A stretch of DNA of 64,000 nt from Linanthus parryae. Its lineage: Eukaryota; Streptophyta; Magnoliopsida; Ericales; Polemoniaceae. The notes beneath the pieces are model-generated. The model saw only the letters and a list, made by a program, of their open reading frames with translations, was not told where the DNA came from and did no database searches. This document shows, one piece after another, positions 47,531 to 59,512 of the stretch. The position numbers and the translations under genes are program-made. The DNA is taken from positions 72,267,491-72,331,490 of the forward strand of contig JALGPY010000003.1 in the NCBI GenBank assembly GCA_023055425.1, given 5' to 3'. The number at the start of each line of letters is the position of its first letter. The stretch's first letter is position 1.

Positions 47531-48156
47531 TGTGCACAAGAGATTCCGGCAGGGAGACCTCCGTGTACACCGTGTGTAGTGGATCAGGGATCGCACAGGA
47601 AGAGTAGGGGTGTGTGTAGGGAGAGAGCAAGTCAGTAGCAATGTCTGAGAGAGAGACAGAGGTTTGGCAGAGCTTCCGCGTATGGCAGTGTGTTCTCCTT
47701 TGTATGGAAAGGTTAACGATATATATATACTGGAGAACATGACCGTTGTAGTGTGGTTAATGCGCCCATTGATGGCGGCTTAATTAGCTTAACCATAACG
47801 GCACGTTCGTCCGAGTATATAGGGACCGTTACAGCACGTGGTGCGCGAATACCGGAACCGTTACGAGGTTGACCGGGTTTGACCGGATTGACCGGGTCTA
47901 GGGAGCTCGTGCCATAGATCTCTCAAAACAGTTACTAAAGGTCGCGTGCGGGCTTGGCTCGCACGCGACAGGGCTTACTCTAGCCTCCAAACCACAAAGT
48001 CCCTACAAGTCCCGTGCAGTGGTATGCGAGGGCTCTGTCTCGCAGCCCCCACATGGATCAGCTCGGCTGGTGATCCTGTGTGTGTGGAGCACAATATGGT
48101 GTGCTGGATGGTTGCCACGTGGCTAAGATCTGCCATGTCATAAAGCAGTATCTACA
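47531..48156 (-). repeat. Tat 3' LTR, 626 bp
   Basis: TGTGCACAAG...AGTATCTACA. I found no difference from the other LTR at 62147-62772. Contains three TTGACC (W-box core) motifs at 47869, 47879 and 47888, CACGTG at 47835 and 48116, and a TATATATATA box near 47717-47728 that would serve minus-strand transcription. Confidence 0.92.
47835..47893. promoter_or_regulatory. G-box and triple W-box cluster in the Tat LTR
   Basis: CACGTG at 47835-47840 and three TTGACC cores spaced 9-10 bp (47869-47893), about 110-170 bp upstream of the TATA-like tract as read on the minus strand. The same cluster is in the 5' LTR (offset +14616). W-boxes bind WRKY factors and CACGTG binds bZIP/bHLH factors; a stress-responsive promoter is inferred. 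Confidence 0.5.
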
Positions 48157-48170
48157 TTAGCCCCCTTTCT
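48157..48170 (-). promoter_or_regulatory. Tat polypurine tract
   Basis: Read on the minus strand, AGAAAGGGGGCTAA abuts the 3' LTR start TGTAGATAC. It confirms the minus orientation of the retrotransposon. Confidence 0.75.
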
Positions 48171-48842
48171 GCGCGTGAAGGCTCATAGCTGTATAGGCTT
48201 CCATGCGCGGAAACCGACATGCGCGTCGCCGCCACGCACCAATTCAAATACGGGTAAGTTCAGCCCCCGTGCGTGTCATTATGACCTAAAACCCCTAGAG
48301 TCGTGCCGTCTGACCTTTAGGGTTTTAGGCGTGACGTCAGCCCGTCCTGTGATTGCGCGATACGACGGTGACGGTTGCGATTCGACTACTGAAGGGACGC
48401 AACCCTTCATTCTTTTGGATAAATACCTTGTATCCCATTATTGCAAAGCATCACTTCTTTCTCTTAAAGTGAATGGTACCCGGAGATCTTCGAGAGCAGA
48501 TCCAGATAATCAATCACCAGTTCAGAACTGCAAATCGTATTCTTCAATTGTGCATATCCAAGCAAGCTTCAAGGAAACAAGGTTGGCCTCGTTTACTTTT
48601 GATTTAAAATACCAGCGTTTGCCTTGAACTGCGTTGAATCTGTAAATCCATGAAATTTGTGAAGAGGCTTTTGATCTTTGAACCCGCTTCGTTTTAATCT
48701 TTCAACAATATTGGATCTTGCAACTCCCCAATTTCTGAAATCGGTACCGGAACTGTTTGCTTTCCTTTGCATAGATCTCGAATTCCAAAATTCAAACTGA
48801 AGTGTGGTATTTCTCCCCCCTTTTTCTTGCCCTTTCGCAGGA
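48157..48842 (+). promoter_or_regulatory. Promoter and leader region of the antisense PMD gene
   Basis: 686 bp between the LTR and the ATG at 48843. A weak TATA-like TAAATA lies at 48420-48425 (GGATAAATACC). A pyrimidine tract ending CTTTCGCAG at 48840, two bases before the ATG, looks like a 3' splice site, so a leader intron is likely. Transcription could also start in the adjacent LTR. A 150-codon plus-strand frame here (48175-48627) shows no recognisable protein. Confidence 0.45.
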
Positions 48843-51800
48843 ATGGCCAAGACAAGAGTAACCAGACCCGTCAAGGAAGATGAAGAGATGCCGGAGCTTC
48901 CGCAGGCTCTGTGGCGAAAAGCCCCCTTTCTGGGTGGGAAGGATTTTTATCATGCAAGGGTGAAGGCGAAGAGGATGCCTGATGCTGTTCCAGTTGAACG
49001 ATTGTTGACACTGACTCGCCCAGTTAACTCAGCCTTGCTCGAGTTGGTTGGCTCCGAGGATGTGGTTCGATTGGGGGTCGAGAATGGGCACTTCCCATAC
49101 ACTGCGATTTCTACTCAGGCGTTCGTCCAGAAATTGGACTATATGGATGAGTGGATTGACCACGTGTTGGATCATCACGCCGAGACTCTCAATGAAGCCG
49201 GCGTATACTTTGCTATCCGTGCTATGAAGGGTGCTGCCGTGAAGTTGGATCAGTCCATGCTTCTAGACCTTCTTTCCCGTTACTCGCCTGCGACTCACAC
49301 GTTTCACTTTGCTGAGTTCGAGGCTGCCCCCACGCTCGAGGACGTGCAAATGCTGTACGAGCTTTCCCCCATGGGCGAGGTGGACCCCTTGAGTCACTTG
49401 AGGACATCTGCGGAAATGGCCTTGTACGCGCAGATGGAGGAGTGCTTAGCAGAGGTAAAGAAAATCTCCACTCGGTGGACCACTACAAAGCCTCTTCCGA
49501 ACTGGCAGCTGGTTGATACGTCTGCGAAGAATACCTGGAACAAGTGGTTGCAGTACTTCTTCCGAGACTATGCGAACAGCAGCATTACTAAGAAGCTTCA
49601 GAGCGAGAACCCGGAGGCCGAGAATTACGTAGAGGGCAAGGGTTATCATTTAACCCTTTGTGCCTTTCTCTGTGCTTGGCTGTCGAGGTATCTGATTGAT
49701 GGTCACCCTCATGACGGGGTCTTCTACCATGTGCTGCCACTTGCCGTGAGGCTCGCTCTTGGCCAGAGAGTCGCACTCGGACCCTTGGTCTTGGGCACGC
49801 TATATTATAGGCTGGATCAACTGGTTCTGGCGATGAGGGAATCGCGTGGCCGCCTCGATGTTCTGACCTTTGTCAATATCAGCTTTTTGACAATGTGGGT
49901 TTTCGAGCGCTGGCCGTCTTATGCTCCAACTCCCCTCCCACTTGATAAGTGGTGTCCCCCAGGCGAGACGGAAGCGCGCAACAGCGGAAGGGCTGCGAGA
50001 TGGTTTGGAGCAAGCAACACCAAGTGTACTTGGAGTTTGATATGCGACAAACGAAAGGAGTTTACTGCCAGGCCCTATGCCACACGTGTTGAGAATGTGC
50101 GGTGGTTTCCAAAGCTATACCCTTCCAAAGGTATGGTCTTGTTAGAAGACCTTCTCTTTGAAAAGGGGCCGCATTTCCACGAACGCTATCGTGAATTCTT
50201 TTGTTGGTGTCTGCGAGGTTCCCTTCCTGCCCTTGCAGAGCATATTCGTGAGCTTGCGCCACGGTATGAAAGGCTTACAGTGGATGTTGACCCCACTCGG
50301 GTCTCTCCTCAGTTTGGTTTTGATGCGGTGGCCCCATCGATCTGGCCCCAGTCTATTATCAGAGGGTGCTACAAGCGTTTGCTGACAAAGGAGTGCAAGA
50401 CGGTCCTCATGAGCAATCTTCCCTTTGAGCAGCCTGCGGGAACTCGCAAGGGTGGTTGTTCCCAGAACTGGCTCGCATACTGGGTTGCCCAGCAAACGAG
50501 GATTGAGACGGAGGCGGCGGCGCAGCCAGGAAGGGCCCCCTTGATCAAGAGAAACTCTTTTCCGTTTCGCCCCAATTGCAGTTTGAGCGAGTCTGAGTAT
50601 GGTTGCTACTCGCTGTGGGACCGCGAGAACCATTTGTGCCCCGATTTCATTCTGAAGGAGCAAGTCGACGCAATCAAGAAGGGCGACACGCATGTCGTCA
50701 GATATAGTAAGGCGTTTGCTGAGGTAAGCAATTCCTTCGTGTGCTTTAAGCCTTTTGATTTCCTTGCGCTGATGCTTTTCGTTCTGTACTGTTTCAGTGT
50801 CATGTGCGGAGGTTCGCAGCTGGTGATCGCTCCAAATCGCTGGTGAACACCATTGTTGCCACCAGAAGGGAAGGGGAGTCGTTCCGGCTAGCATGGAGGA
50901 TGGATGCCGAGGTCGAAACAAGGGTTCGCGCAGTCATGAATACTTTTGCTGACTCGCTGATAGATAACCCTCCGGCTCCGTCTCCTCCTAGAGATGACCC
51001 GTCCCCTCCAGCGACTGCGGCGCCGAGAGTGAAGAGACCTAGGCAAAAGGGAATTACGATTTCTTCCCCTAGGAGTGCTCCAGCTTCTCCCCCAGTGAGG
51101 TCCCTTTCCATCAAGGACAAAGGCAAGGGTCGTATGCCCAGCAAAGTGCGAAAAGATCTCGCAGTTGAGACTTTCGTTCCATTCAACCAAGAGGAGGAAG
51201 AGAGACAGGAGCCCCAGGCAAGTGATGAAGAAGAAGAAGCAACAGTTGTGATGTGCGAGGAAGAATCAGGAGGTACTTCCGTCGCATCTCCTTGCCTTTT
51301 ATCCTGACTTCTTTGCAGTTCTTTTCTTTGAACCAATTATGTATTCGCAGATGATGATGATGAAGCCGTTGGTGGCCTTGTGGCCAAGAGGAAAAAGAGA
51401 GATGCCCATTCTGGCATTTCAGATGATCCTATAAGCGAGGATGTTCTTGCTGAATCCCGGAAGACAGCCGCGGAGGCTGCTGAAAGAAGAAGGCAGCGAG
51501 AGGAAGAGGAGCTCGAGCGTGTGAAACAGCGGAGCCTAGAAGAGCAGCATGTTGACGACTTAGTACGTCCAGTTGGCGAGGAAGACGAGCTTCCCGAGGA
51601 AGTGGCTCCTCATGTGGAGGAGGAAGATGAGGTTCCCGGAGAGGATGCAGCAGAGCTGGAGAAAGTCCAAGCGGACTTCGAAGAGATCGCCGGTGGCAAT
51701 AAAGGTGAGATCTTCAATCTCGCAGTTACTTATAGAGATGTAATTGTGGGTGCGTTAAAGCACGGTGTGTCAAAGCCTGACATTCGCCGTTGGTTAGTAA

Positions 51801-53129
51801 GCAAATGCGGAGAACCCTCAGGTAATTATTTTGAGTGATATGCGCATACTAGGCTGTAGCCACTTGAGGCAAAATCATGACTGGTTTACTCGCATCCCAG
51901 GTCACGCTTCTCTTAAAGATTTGCTTAGTGAGGATACACTGATAGGGCACGGTTCCACGTCCCTAGTGTACGATGAGGATACCTTAATCACACCTTTGCG
52001 TGGAGGTGCTTATTCTTAGCTTTAGTAAAGATAGCGAAATAACTTATAACACAAGTTACCTCACATTATCGCATTTGGTATCGCAGGTCATGCTGAGGAA
52101 CCTGAGCTGGAGCAGAGAAGTCAGCCTTCTGCATCCCATGTTCCAATTTCGAGCTCCCATACCGAGAAGCCCATCGCAGCCGCTGGACACGCAAGTGAGC
52201 ATCTCGAGGATGTCATCGAACTCTCCGATGATGTCGAAGCTGATGCTGCGCCGATGGACGAAGGTGTCCGTACCGGTGGTGAGGAAGAAAGGACAAGTGA
52301 TGCTAATGTTTTCGCATCTGGGAGTGTTCTCCGCCCAGCGACTTCGGCTGTCCCTTCGCCTCCGGCGATGACTGAGCCAGAAGCACCTATTCCTGCGTGG
52401 AGCATTTGGGGCTCGCAGGTTGGGAATGTAGTCGCAGCTGGTGCGGCCTACACTCTTCCTCCTGACTATGAGAGGTTGGAGCTCGCAGCTGATAGGAGAG
52501 CCATGGAGCGAGGGCAGTCTTCGAACAACCCAGTGGCCCGCATCCCTTCTCTTCATGAAATTCTGGAAGGCACTGGTAAGTAAAGATTTACCGTTCGCAC
52601 GTCGCATTATTGGCTTGCGAGTTCTGACATTATAACCATTTTTGATGTCTCAGGTTTAAAGCAAACCGATGTAGACTGGGTGGTTCGAATGCGTCTCAGA
52701 TACCCCCGATCGTTTGTGAGATCTCTGGAGATCGGACCTTTTGACAGGAGGCTATTCCTTACTGAAGCCATCTGGATACTGGAGCAGCTGTCTGCGGCTA
52801 CACCTGCGACCATTTCGGCCCAGAGTGCTGAATTGCTGTGTGGCATGTGCCAAAATCTCCTGTTCAAAGTCCAAGGCAGACTTGGTTTCAAATTCCTCAA
52901 GGACAGAGTTACACTGATTCGCGCAGCTGTAACTTTGAATCTCGGTCACCAGAATCTCGCAGCTGAGATGCAGAAGGTGGAGCAGCAAAAGCAAAAGGTT
53001 GATGAAGCTTTGAAGCTGTATCACGAAATGAATGCCAAGTGCGAGCAACTGAAGCAAGAAGTGAAACAAGTGGAGAAGCTGAGCGAGCAGTTCGAGCCCC
53101 AAGACTCCTTAATCAAGAATTTGTTTTGA
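48843..53129 (+). CDS. Plant mobile domain (PMD) protein, six exons, antisense inside the Tat element
   Basis: Exons 48843-50723, 50798-51272, 51351-51821, 51901-52005, 52087-52575 and 52654-53129. All introns are 74-81 bp with GT/AG ends, and phases fit to give 1298 codons without a stop. Exon 4 (105 bp, phase-neutral) could be skipped, leaving 1263. Residues about 40-480 form a PMD (aminotransferase-like, plant mobile) domain: THTFHF at 151-156 and PTLEDV at 163-168. Exon 2 is Pro/Ser-rich with basic patches, exon 3 is Glu/Arg-rich and charged, and exon 6 ends in a probable coiled coil (EMQKVEQQKQKVDEAL and on). PMD proteins occur in TEs and as the host silencing factors MAIN/MAIL1; a biochemical activity is not established to my knowledge. 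ATG 48843 is chosen because it follows the splice-like CTTTCGCAG; an in-frame upstream start at 48804 would lie in the putative leader intron. Confidence 0.85.
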
Positions 53130-54560
53130 CTTTTCGAATTTTGAAAAGAAAACAGGAAAATGGCTGAGACATTAATGTAATGTTTTGAAACATTAATGTA
53201 ATGTTGCTAGGGTTTCTCCCCCTTTTTTTTAACAACAAACAAAGAGTTTGCCCGTTTTGCCCTTTTCGGGATTTGATTGGACATTTCTGTGCATATCCAA
53301 TTATGACATCAGCAATTGATTCTCTGCTTGATTTTCGCGCTAATTTCTCGGCAGATAAGCACGCTTCCGTTGGGAAGTCCATCCGAATCATGACTATCCG
53401 TCATTTATTAGGATACGCAACTGAATCGTCGTAGCCTTTAGTAGGGTAATTGATTGTTACCGCTTTTCAAGGCGTAAGTGATTGAACTTACCCTCTTTTT
53501 GAATTTTGCTGACTCATCTTAGGCAACCGAAGAGTCTCCACTGGGTCTATATAAACCTTGTCTTTGCCATTTGGGTTCTTCATCCCAAACATGTGCTTTG
53601 CCGTGAGTCCTTACGACTGCTGGCTTCAACGCTTGTTTTTCGTTGATTCATGGCAACTTCAAGTTTTGAATCCTGAGTTTGCGCTTTGTGCTATAGAAAT
53701 AGTTTCCAAGATCCACTTTATGAGGCTTATTGCTGTTTATAACCATCATAAAGAGGATGCAGATAATATCTCATGCGTGTTCGAAGAAATTTCTTCGTGT
53801 ATTATGTGTGCAGGTCATGTTTCCGGCCGCCTCGTGGCAAGGTGCAGCGCCGAAGTGACCGTGCTACCGTCTCGTAATGAACGGCGGAATTCTTCTTCAG
53901 CATCTCCAGGGAAGAATCCGTCGCCCTCACATTTGTGAGGTCGGGGTGCTCGTCAATGCCCTTGTCAAACATGACAAGGAGTCCATCACCAGAGGAATGA
54001 CTGCTTCGCCTGTTTTGCAGAGTAGCATCTGTCGGTACAGGAAGCTCCTCCGGCGCCTATCTTGATCAGACAGAGGCTTTTGTCATTCCTTGGGGTCTTG
54101 GGCGTATCGCATCCCTGACCTTGCTGCTAGGGATGTGGCGAATGACAAGTTGATCTCTTCGCGGCAGCATCCCTTTTGCTATAGATCTTTGGCCGCAGAT
54201 CTGCGTACTGCACTGCCGGTGTTAGGACCGGTGGATTCTCTCTTTTCTTAGCCGAGAGTTCCCTAGTGCATCTCTGGCTTACCAGCCATTTTTCGAATGT
54301 ATTGCAAGCCATGTTGGCTGCGTAGTTAGATTCAAGCTTTTTGCTTGTAAGCTGCTATCTAGATAGATAAATTGTAAGTCATTTGACTCATAATGATATA
54401 TAGCTTTTGTATTATCTGCTCTCTTTGCAAAAAATACAATTTCGAATGCGTTTCGGCTTGTTTTGCCTTGCATAATGCCATGTAATGATTTCACATATGC
54501 GACGTCAATGCGCAGATGTTTCGCTAGATTATTCGAGATCGTAATTTCGCAGCTGTGCCA
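53130..54560. other. Non-coding part of the Tat 3' UTR, downstream of the antisense gene
   Basis: Contains a doubled ACATTAATGTAATGTT (53168-53202) shortly after the PMD stop codon, which may lie in its 3' UTR. Otherwise no recognisable gene. Short open frames (53558-53938 plus strand) show no family features. Confidence 0.5.
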
Positions 54561-55560
54561 TCTTGACGGATGGGCTTGCAGTTGGTCGTTGTAAATCGTA
54601 TGAGATCACGTTCACAACTTTGCTATCGTAACAGATAGTTTTTAACAGATCAATTAAGATCATTGAGTGGTGCGAATTGCTATCATAGAAGATAGGCTTT
54701 ATTAAAGAATTCTTTGAGATCGTTTCTCGCATAAATTGCTATCGCAGCAGATAGCCCTTTAGAAGATCCAATAAGATGATTCTGCACTTACGTTGCCACC
54801 ATAACGGACGGGCTTGGGTGATTAACTAAAATCACTTTGCGTATAAATTGCTATCGTAACAGATAGGCTTGAGAAGATCATATAAGATCGCATTTGTATA
54901 AACCGCTATCGTGAGAGCTAGGCTTTAGATGATCGATTGAGATCGTTTTTGTATTTTTGCTGCTATCGTGAGAGATAAGCTTTAGATGATCACTTAAGAT
55001 CGCATTTGCATTGACTGCCATCGTAAGAGATGGGCTTTAGATCGTATTGGTGTCGACTGCTATCGTGAGAGATAGGCTTTGATGATCGCTTAAGATCGCA
55101 TTTGCGTTTGGCTGCTATCGTAAGAGATAGGCTTTAGATGATCACTTAAGATCGCATTTGTGTTTGGCTGCTATCGTAAGAGATAGGCTTTAGATGATCA
55201 CTTAAGATCGCGTTTGTATTTGGCTGCTATCGTAAGAGATAGGCTCTAGATGATCAATTAAGATTGCATTTGTATTTGCTGCTATCGTAAGAGATAGGCT
55301 TTGATGATCAATTAAGATCGCGTTTGTATAAACCGCTATCGTGAGAGATAGGCTTTAATGATCAATTAAGATCGCGTTTGTATTTGCTGCTATCGTAAGA
55401 GATAGGCTTTGATGATCAATTAAGATCGCGTTTGTATTTGCTGCTATCGTAAGAGATAGGCTTTGATGATCAATTAAGATCGCGTTTGTATTTGCTGCTA
55501 TCGTAAGAGATAGGCTTTGATGATCAATTAAGATCGCGTTTGTAAAAATTGCTATTGCAG
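54560..55560. repeat. 54-bp minisatellite in the Tat 3' UTR, about 18 units
   Basis: Unit core GCTATCGTAAGAGATAGGCT followed by TTGATGATCAATTAAGATCG and CGTTTGTATTT. Copies near the pol side (55281, 55336, 55391, 55445, 55499) are almost identical with a 54-55-bp period. Copies toward 54600 are increasingly diverged. Each unit contains the inverted pair CTATC...GATAG and TGATCAATTAAGATCG. Confidence 0.9.
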
Positions 55561-55775
55561 CAGATAAATCATTGTTAACAGTAATAACAAATTAAATAGA
55601 GCAATATAAACGGCTAGAAATATGAACTTCTCATTTGAGAGAATTCTTTTATTATAACACTCTCATATGGGAGAGATAGGATTACAATCCTCTCATATGG
55701 GAGAGGAGATTGCGTCAATCGTAGCCACATGAGACATTAAGCAACGTTATCATAAAACGTATGAAATAAGAGAAG

Positions 55776-57340
55776 TCAGGGATAGTACTTCTTGATCCAG
55801 CGCATGTTGACTGAGCTTGGAGTTAAGGTTGTGCCGTGCAACCTTCGTATGCTGCAGTAGCCACTATCGAAGACTTCTGTGACTTCGAAGGGTCCTTCCC
55901 AATTAGCTGCGAACTTTGGGTGAGTTGCTTCTCGCATGCAGTGGTCAGATGCGCGCAAGACCAGGTCGCCAACTGCGAAATCTCGTTGCTGGACTGTCTT
56001 GTTATAGGCGCGAGCGATTCTTTCTTGGTACCGCTTGTTAGTCCTTTTGGCTTGTTCTCGCTTTTCTTCCAGCAAGATTAAATCATGATCGCGTTGATTT
56101 TCATAGAGTGTGTGGAAGGCCAGCCTTGCCGAATTGACTCTGACCTCCGCAGGTACTACAGCTTCGGCCCCATAACATAGTAGAAATGGCGAGGCCCCTG
56201 TGGGTGTCCTTGGAGAAGTTCTGTAGGCCCACAGAGCTATGGCAAGGGAGTCGGCCCACTTCTTGTGGTCATCTGCGACCATCTTGCTCAGAATTCTCAA
56301 CAGCGTTTTGTTAGTCGCTTCGGCTTGTCCGTTTCCCTTTGGATAATAGGGGGTAGAGCATATCTGCCTGATATTGTACTCCGCGAGTTTCGTAGCCACC
56401 TGGCGATTAACAAAAGGAGTACCGTTATCCGAAAGAATGGTATTTGGGATTCCGAACCTGCATACGATGTTTTCCTGGATGAAGTTGACCACAGCCAGCG
56501 CGTTTGCCGTCTTCAGTGGTATTGCTTCCACCCATTTGGTGAACAGCTCGGTTGCAGTGAGAATGAAATGGTTCCCATGTGACGTTGGTCGGATGGGGCC
56601 GATGAAGTCCAAAGCCCATGTGTGAAATGGCCATGGCGTCCCTAATGCATGTAGATCCACGGCTGGAGCGTGCACTAGGTTTCCTTTGAATTGGCATTCT
56701 TGGCAGCGTCGCACTTTGGTGCGGCAATCGACTTCCATCGTGGGCCAGAAGTATCCGATTGAGAGGAGCTGTCTGCATAATTTCGCACCTCCCTGGTGTT
56801 CCACCTGATGAGAAAGGTCCATGACTTCTTGTGCTTCCCTGCCGTCTAGGCATCGCAGCAAGTTGCCCTCGTGACCTTTCCGCCAAAGCAGGTTTTCCTG
56901 AACCAGATATCGAGACGCTTTCCTCTTCAATTTGTCGGCCTCTTTTCTCGATTCGGGTACGGTGCCCTGGGTGAGGAATTCGAACAATGGCTTCCTCCAG
57001 TCTGTGTCGTCATCGGTTAGAGCGACGAGTAGAGAATCTTTGATTAGTGCGCAACTTTCGCACTTCCCTTGTATCAGGGCTGCAGCTGTTGACATGCCTG
57101 GCCAATGAATGCCATTCTCTGAGCTTTCCTGTAGATTGACACCTCGCTTTCTCCGCAAGCGTGTTGGTGAATCTTTTCTAACAGCTGTTGTCCCTCTTGC
57201 TCGGAGACACATCGCATGAGTATTCCTCCAGGACCCTTGTAGTAAAGGGTGTTGTCGTGGATGCAATATCCTTTCGTGAGTGCCCAGCTTTCGCTGCTGG
57301 TGCCTTTCGCAATAGCTTGCAGGATTGCTTTTCGCCAGTC
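55776..57340 (-). pseudogene. Tat integrase with two zinc-module copies
   Basis: Two successive linker-plus-zinc modules: first DADWRK...MRCVSEQEG...WPGMS...CESC (about 57355-57030), then DDDTDWRKPLFEFLTQG...LLRCLDG...FWPTMEVDC...CQEC (about 57020-56690). Then the catalytic core with WALDFIGPIRP (D), LSDNGTPFVN (D) and NGQAEATNKTL (E), and a C-terminal domain ending WIKKYYP at 55776. A 1-bp frameshift at about 57115, in the first module after QRM, separates it from the RNase H frame. The D,D-E core itself is open. Confidence 0.88.
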
Positions 57341-57355
57341 TGCGTCATCCATGTG

Positions 57356-58384
57356 TTCGTCATCGCACACATCTTCTGTTAATGCCGACGATGTCCGCAC
57401 TTCGATGGAAATCCTTGCGGGGCATTTGTCTATGCTAACCTTAGATCCCAGAGTTGCTAAGGCGTCTGCATGCCTGTTATCCGCTCGGGGCTTGTGCTCG
57501 TATTTCACGTCGCAGAATTGCTGCATCAGCTTTTGCACTAGGGTGCGGTATGACAGAAGGTTGATCTCCTTTAAACCATATTCGCCCGAGGCTTGCTTAA
57601 CAATCAGTTTGGAATCTCCCATGACCGTTAAGTTGCTTACTTCCAAAGCTTTCGCCGCACGGAGCCCCGCGATGAGAGCCTCATATTCCGCCTCGTTGTT
57701 CGTGACTGCGAAGTTGAGTTTTGCGGACATCTGTATGACTTCCCCGTCCGGCTTTGTCAAGACTATCCCAATGCCTCCGCCTTTTCTGGTTGACGAACCG
57801 TCGAAGTGGAGGGTCCAATAGGGCACGTCGATCGCGTAGATTTCAGGGCCTTCGAGCTCTTCCTCGATCACAGGTTCGTGACTGTTGTCGGGAAACTGTG
57901 CCAACAGATCTGCTACCGCCTGCGACTTGATCGCTCTTGGTTTCACGCATGTGATATCGTATTGAGAGATGGTCATGTACCATTTCGCCAATCTCCCGCC
58001 CGGAGTAGTGTGAGTTAGCAAGTATCTTATGGGGTCGCTTTTGGTGACTACCACTACTTTGTGCGATGCAAAATAGTGTCTCAACTTCTCTATCACAAAT
58101 AATAAAGCAAGGCAATGACGTTCGATGTCTGTGTACCTTGATTCAGCAGGCTGCACAATGCGAGAGATGTAATAGATAGGCCTCTCTTGGCCTTCATACA
58201 CCTGAGCCAAGAGTGCTCCTATAGATTTCCTTGTTGATGTAAGATATAGCAGAAGCGGTGATCCCAGTTGAGGTGCGATCATTATCTTTGGGGATGTGAG
58301 TAGCTCCTTTAGCTTTTCGAATGCGGCTTCGTGGTCAGGAGCCCAGTTGTACGCGGCGTCCTTCTTGAGAAGAGTGCTGAAACA
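57356..58384 (-). pseudogene. Tat RNase H and second archaeal-type RNase H
   Basis: The first RNase H (58282 to about 57990) is degenerate: YLTSTRKSIGALL and TKSDPIRYLL lack the usual Asp residues. The second (about 57830-57430) is complete: LHFDGSSTRKGGG (D), NNEAEYEAL (E), MGDSKLIVKQ (D), ADALATLG (D). Replacement of a decayed RNase H by an archaeal-type copy is a hallmark of the Tat lineage. The segment follows an in-frame TGA (58385-58387) that separates it from RT; the frame is otherwise continuous. Confidence 0.85.
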
Positions 58385-59512
58385 TCATGTGATTTCGGCG
58401 ATTGCTGGGATGAATCTCCGCAGATAAGACAATTTTCCCAAGAATGTTTTCAAGGTACTTTGGTTGTGAGGTGGCGTCATGCTGGTGATGGCTGACACTT
58501 TCGCAGGGTCAGGCTCGATTCCTTGGCGATGGACCACGCATCCCAAAAACTTCCCCGAGGTCACGCCGAATGCGCATTTCATGGGGTTCATTTTCAGTTG
58601 AAAGCTCCTGCATCTGTTGAACACCTTTCGCAGGTCTGCAAGGTGATCTGCTTCATGCTTGGATTTGACTACCAGGTCATCCACATAGAATTCCACTTCT
58701 TTGTGCATCATGTCGTGGAATAGAGCCATCATGGCCCGCTTATAGGTTGCGCCTGCGTTCTTAAGACCAAATGGCATTACCGTGTAGTTGAATACCCCCA
58801 CGGGAGTGATGAATGCAATTTTCCTTGCATCTTCGGGATCCATCTTGATTTGATTGTACCCGCTGAAGCCGTCCATGAAACTGAACATGCGATGGCCTGC
58901 CGTTGAATCAATGAGCAAATCGATGTTAGGCAGTGGGAAATCGTCCTTAGGGCAGAAGCGATTGAGATCTCGGAAGTCCACGCAGATGCGGAGCTGTCCG
59001 TTCTTCTTCACCACCGGCAGGATGTTGGCCAACCATGTGGGATGGTGATTTGGCTCTATGAACTTGGCGTCTAGGAGTTTGACAATCTCCTGCTTGATCT
59101 TCACGTTGAGCTCTGGCCTGAAGCTTCTGATGCTTTGCTTGACCGGTTTAGACCCTGGGATGATGTCTAAACGGTGCATGGTGATGCTCGTGTCCAGACC
59201 CGGCATCTCATCATATTCCCATGCGAACACGTCCTTGTATTCAGTTAGGAGCTGCAGCAGTCCTTGTTCCTCTTCGCTTGTGAGGTCCGCACTCAGGAAG
59301 ACTGGCCTTTTCTTTTCCTCGTTCGGGCTGAGGAACACTTCCTTTAGCTCTTGCTTTTGTGGTCTTGGCCTGTCTTCCATGCATTCGGGCGCTTCTTTGA
59401 GTTTCTCGTCTGGAGTGCCCTGTGTTGGCTCTTCCGTCAGCGCAACTTGCTCGATTTGATTGATTTGCCCAGGGACACCCCCATGCCCGTGTGAGGACGT
59501 CCCCGCGCACCT
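58385..59512 (-). pseudogene. Tat reverse transcriptase
   Basis: The frame is open from just after the gag-protease TGA (59513-59515) to the next TGA at 58387-58385. Motifs: ICVDFRDLNRFCPKDDFPLP, FMDGFSGYNQI, FGLKNAGATYKRAM and catalytic YVDDLVVKS, then FLGKLSYLRRFIP. Catalytic Asp residues are present. gag-protease, RT and RNase H all lie in one reading frame broken only by two TGA codons. Confidence 0.88.

Noticed and set aside
47946..48143. Reading frame repeated at 62562-62759
   Set aside because: It is the same LTR sequence in both places, not a gene.
48175..48627. 150-codon plus-strand frame between the Tat LTR and the PMD gene
   Set aside because: No domain, and it lies where leader and promoter are expected; start and stop look incidental.
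50142..50921. 259-codon minus-strand frame across PMD exon 1 and intron 1
   Set aside because: Shadow of the GC-rich plus-strand coding exon; no family features, and it spans the intron.
53558..53938. 126-codon plus-strand frame downstream of the PMD gene
   Set aside because: No family features, and the PMD gene already has a natural stop at 53129.
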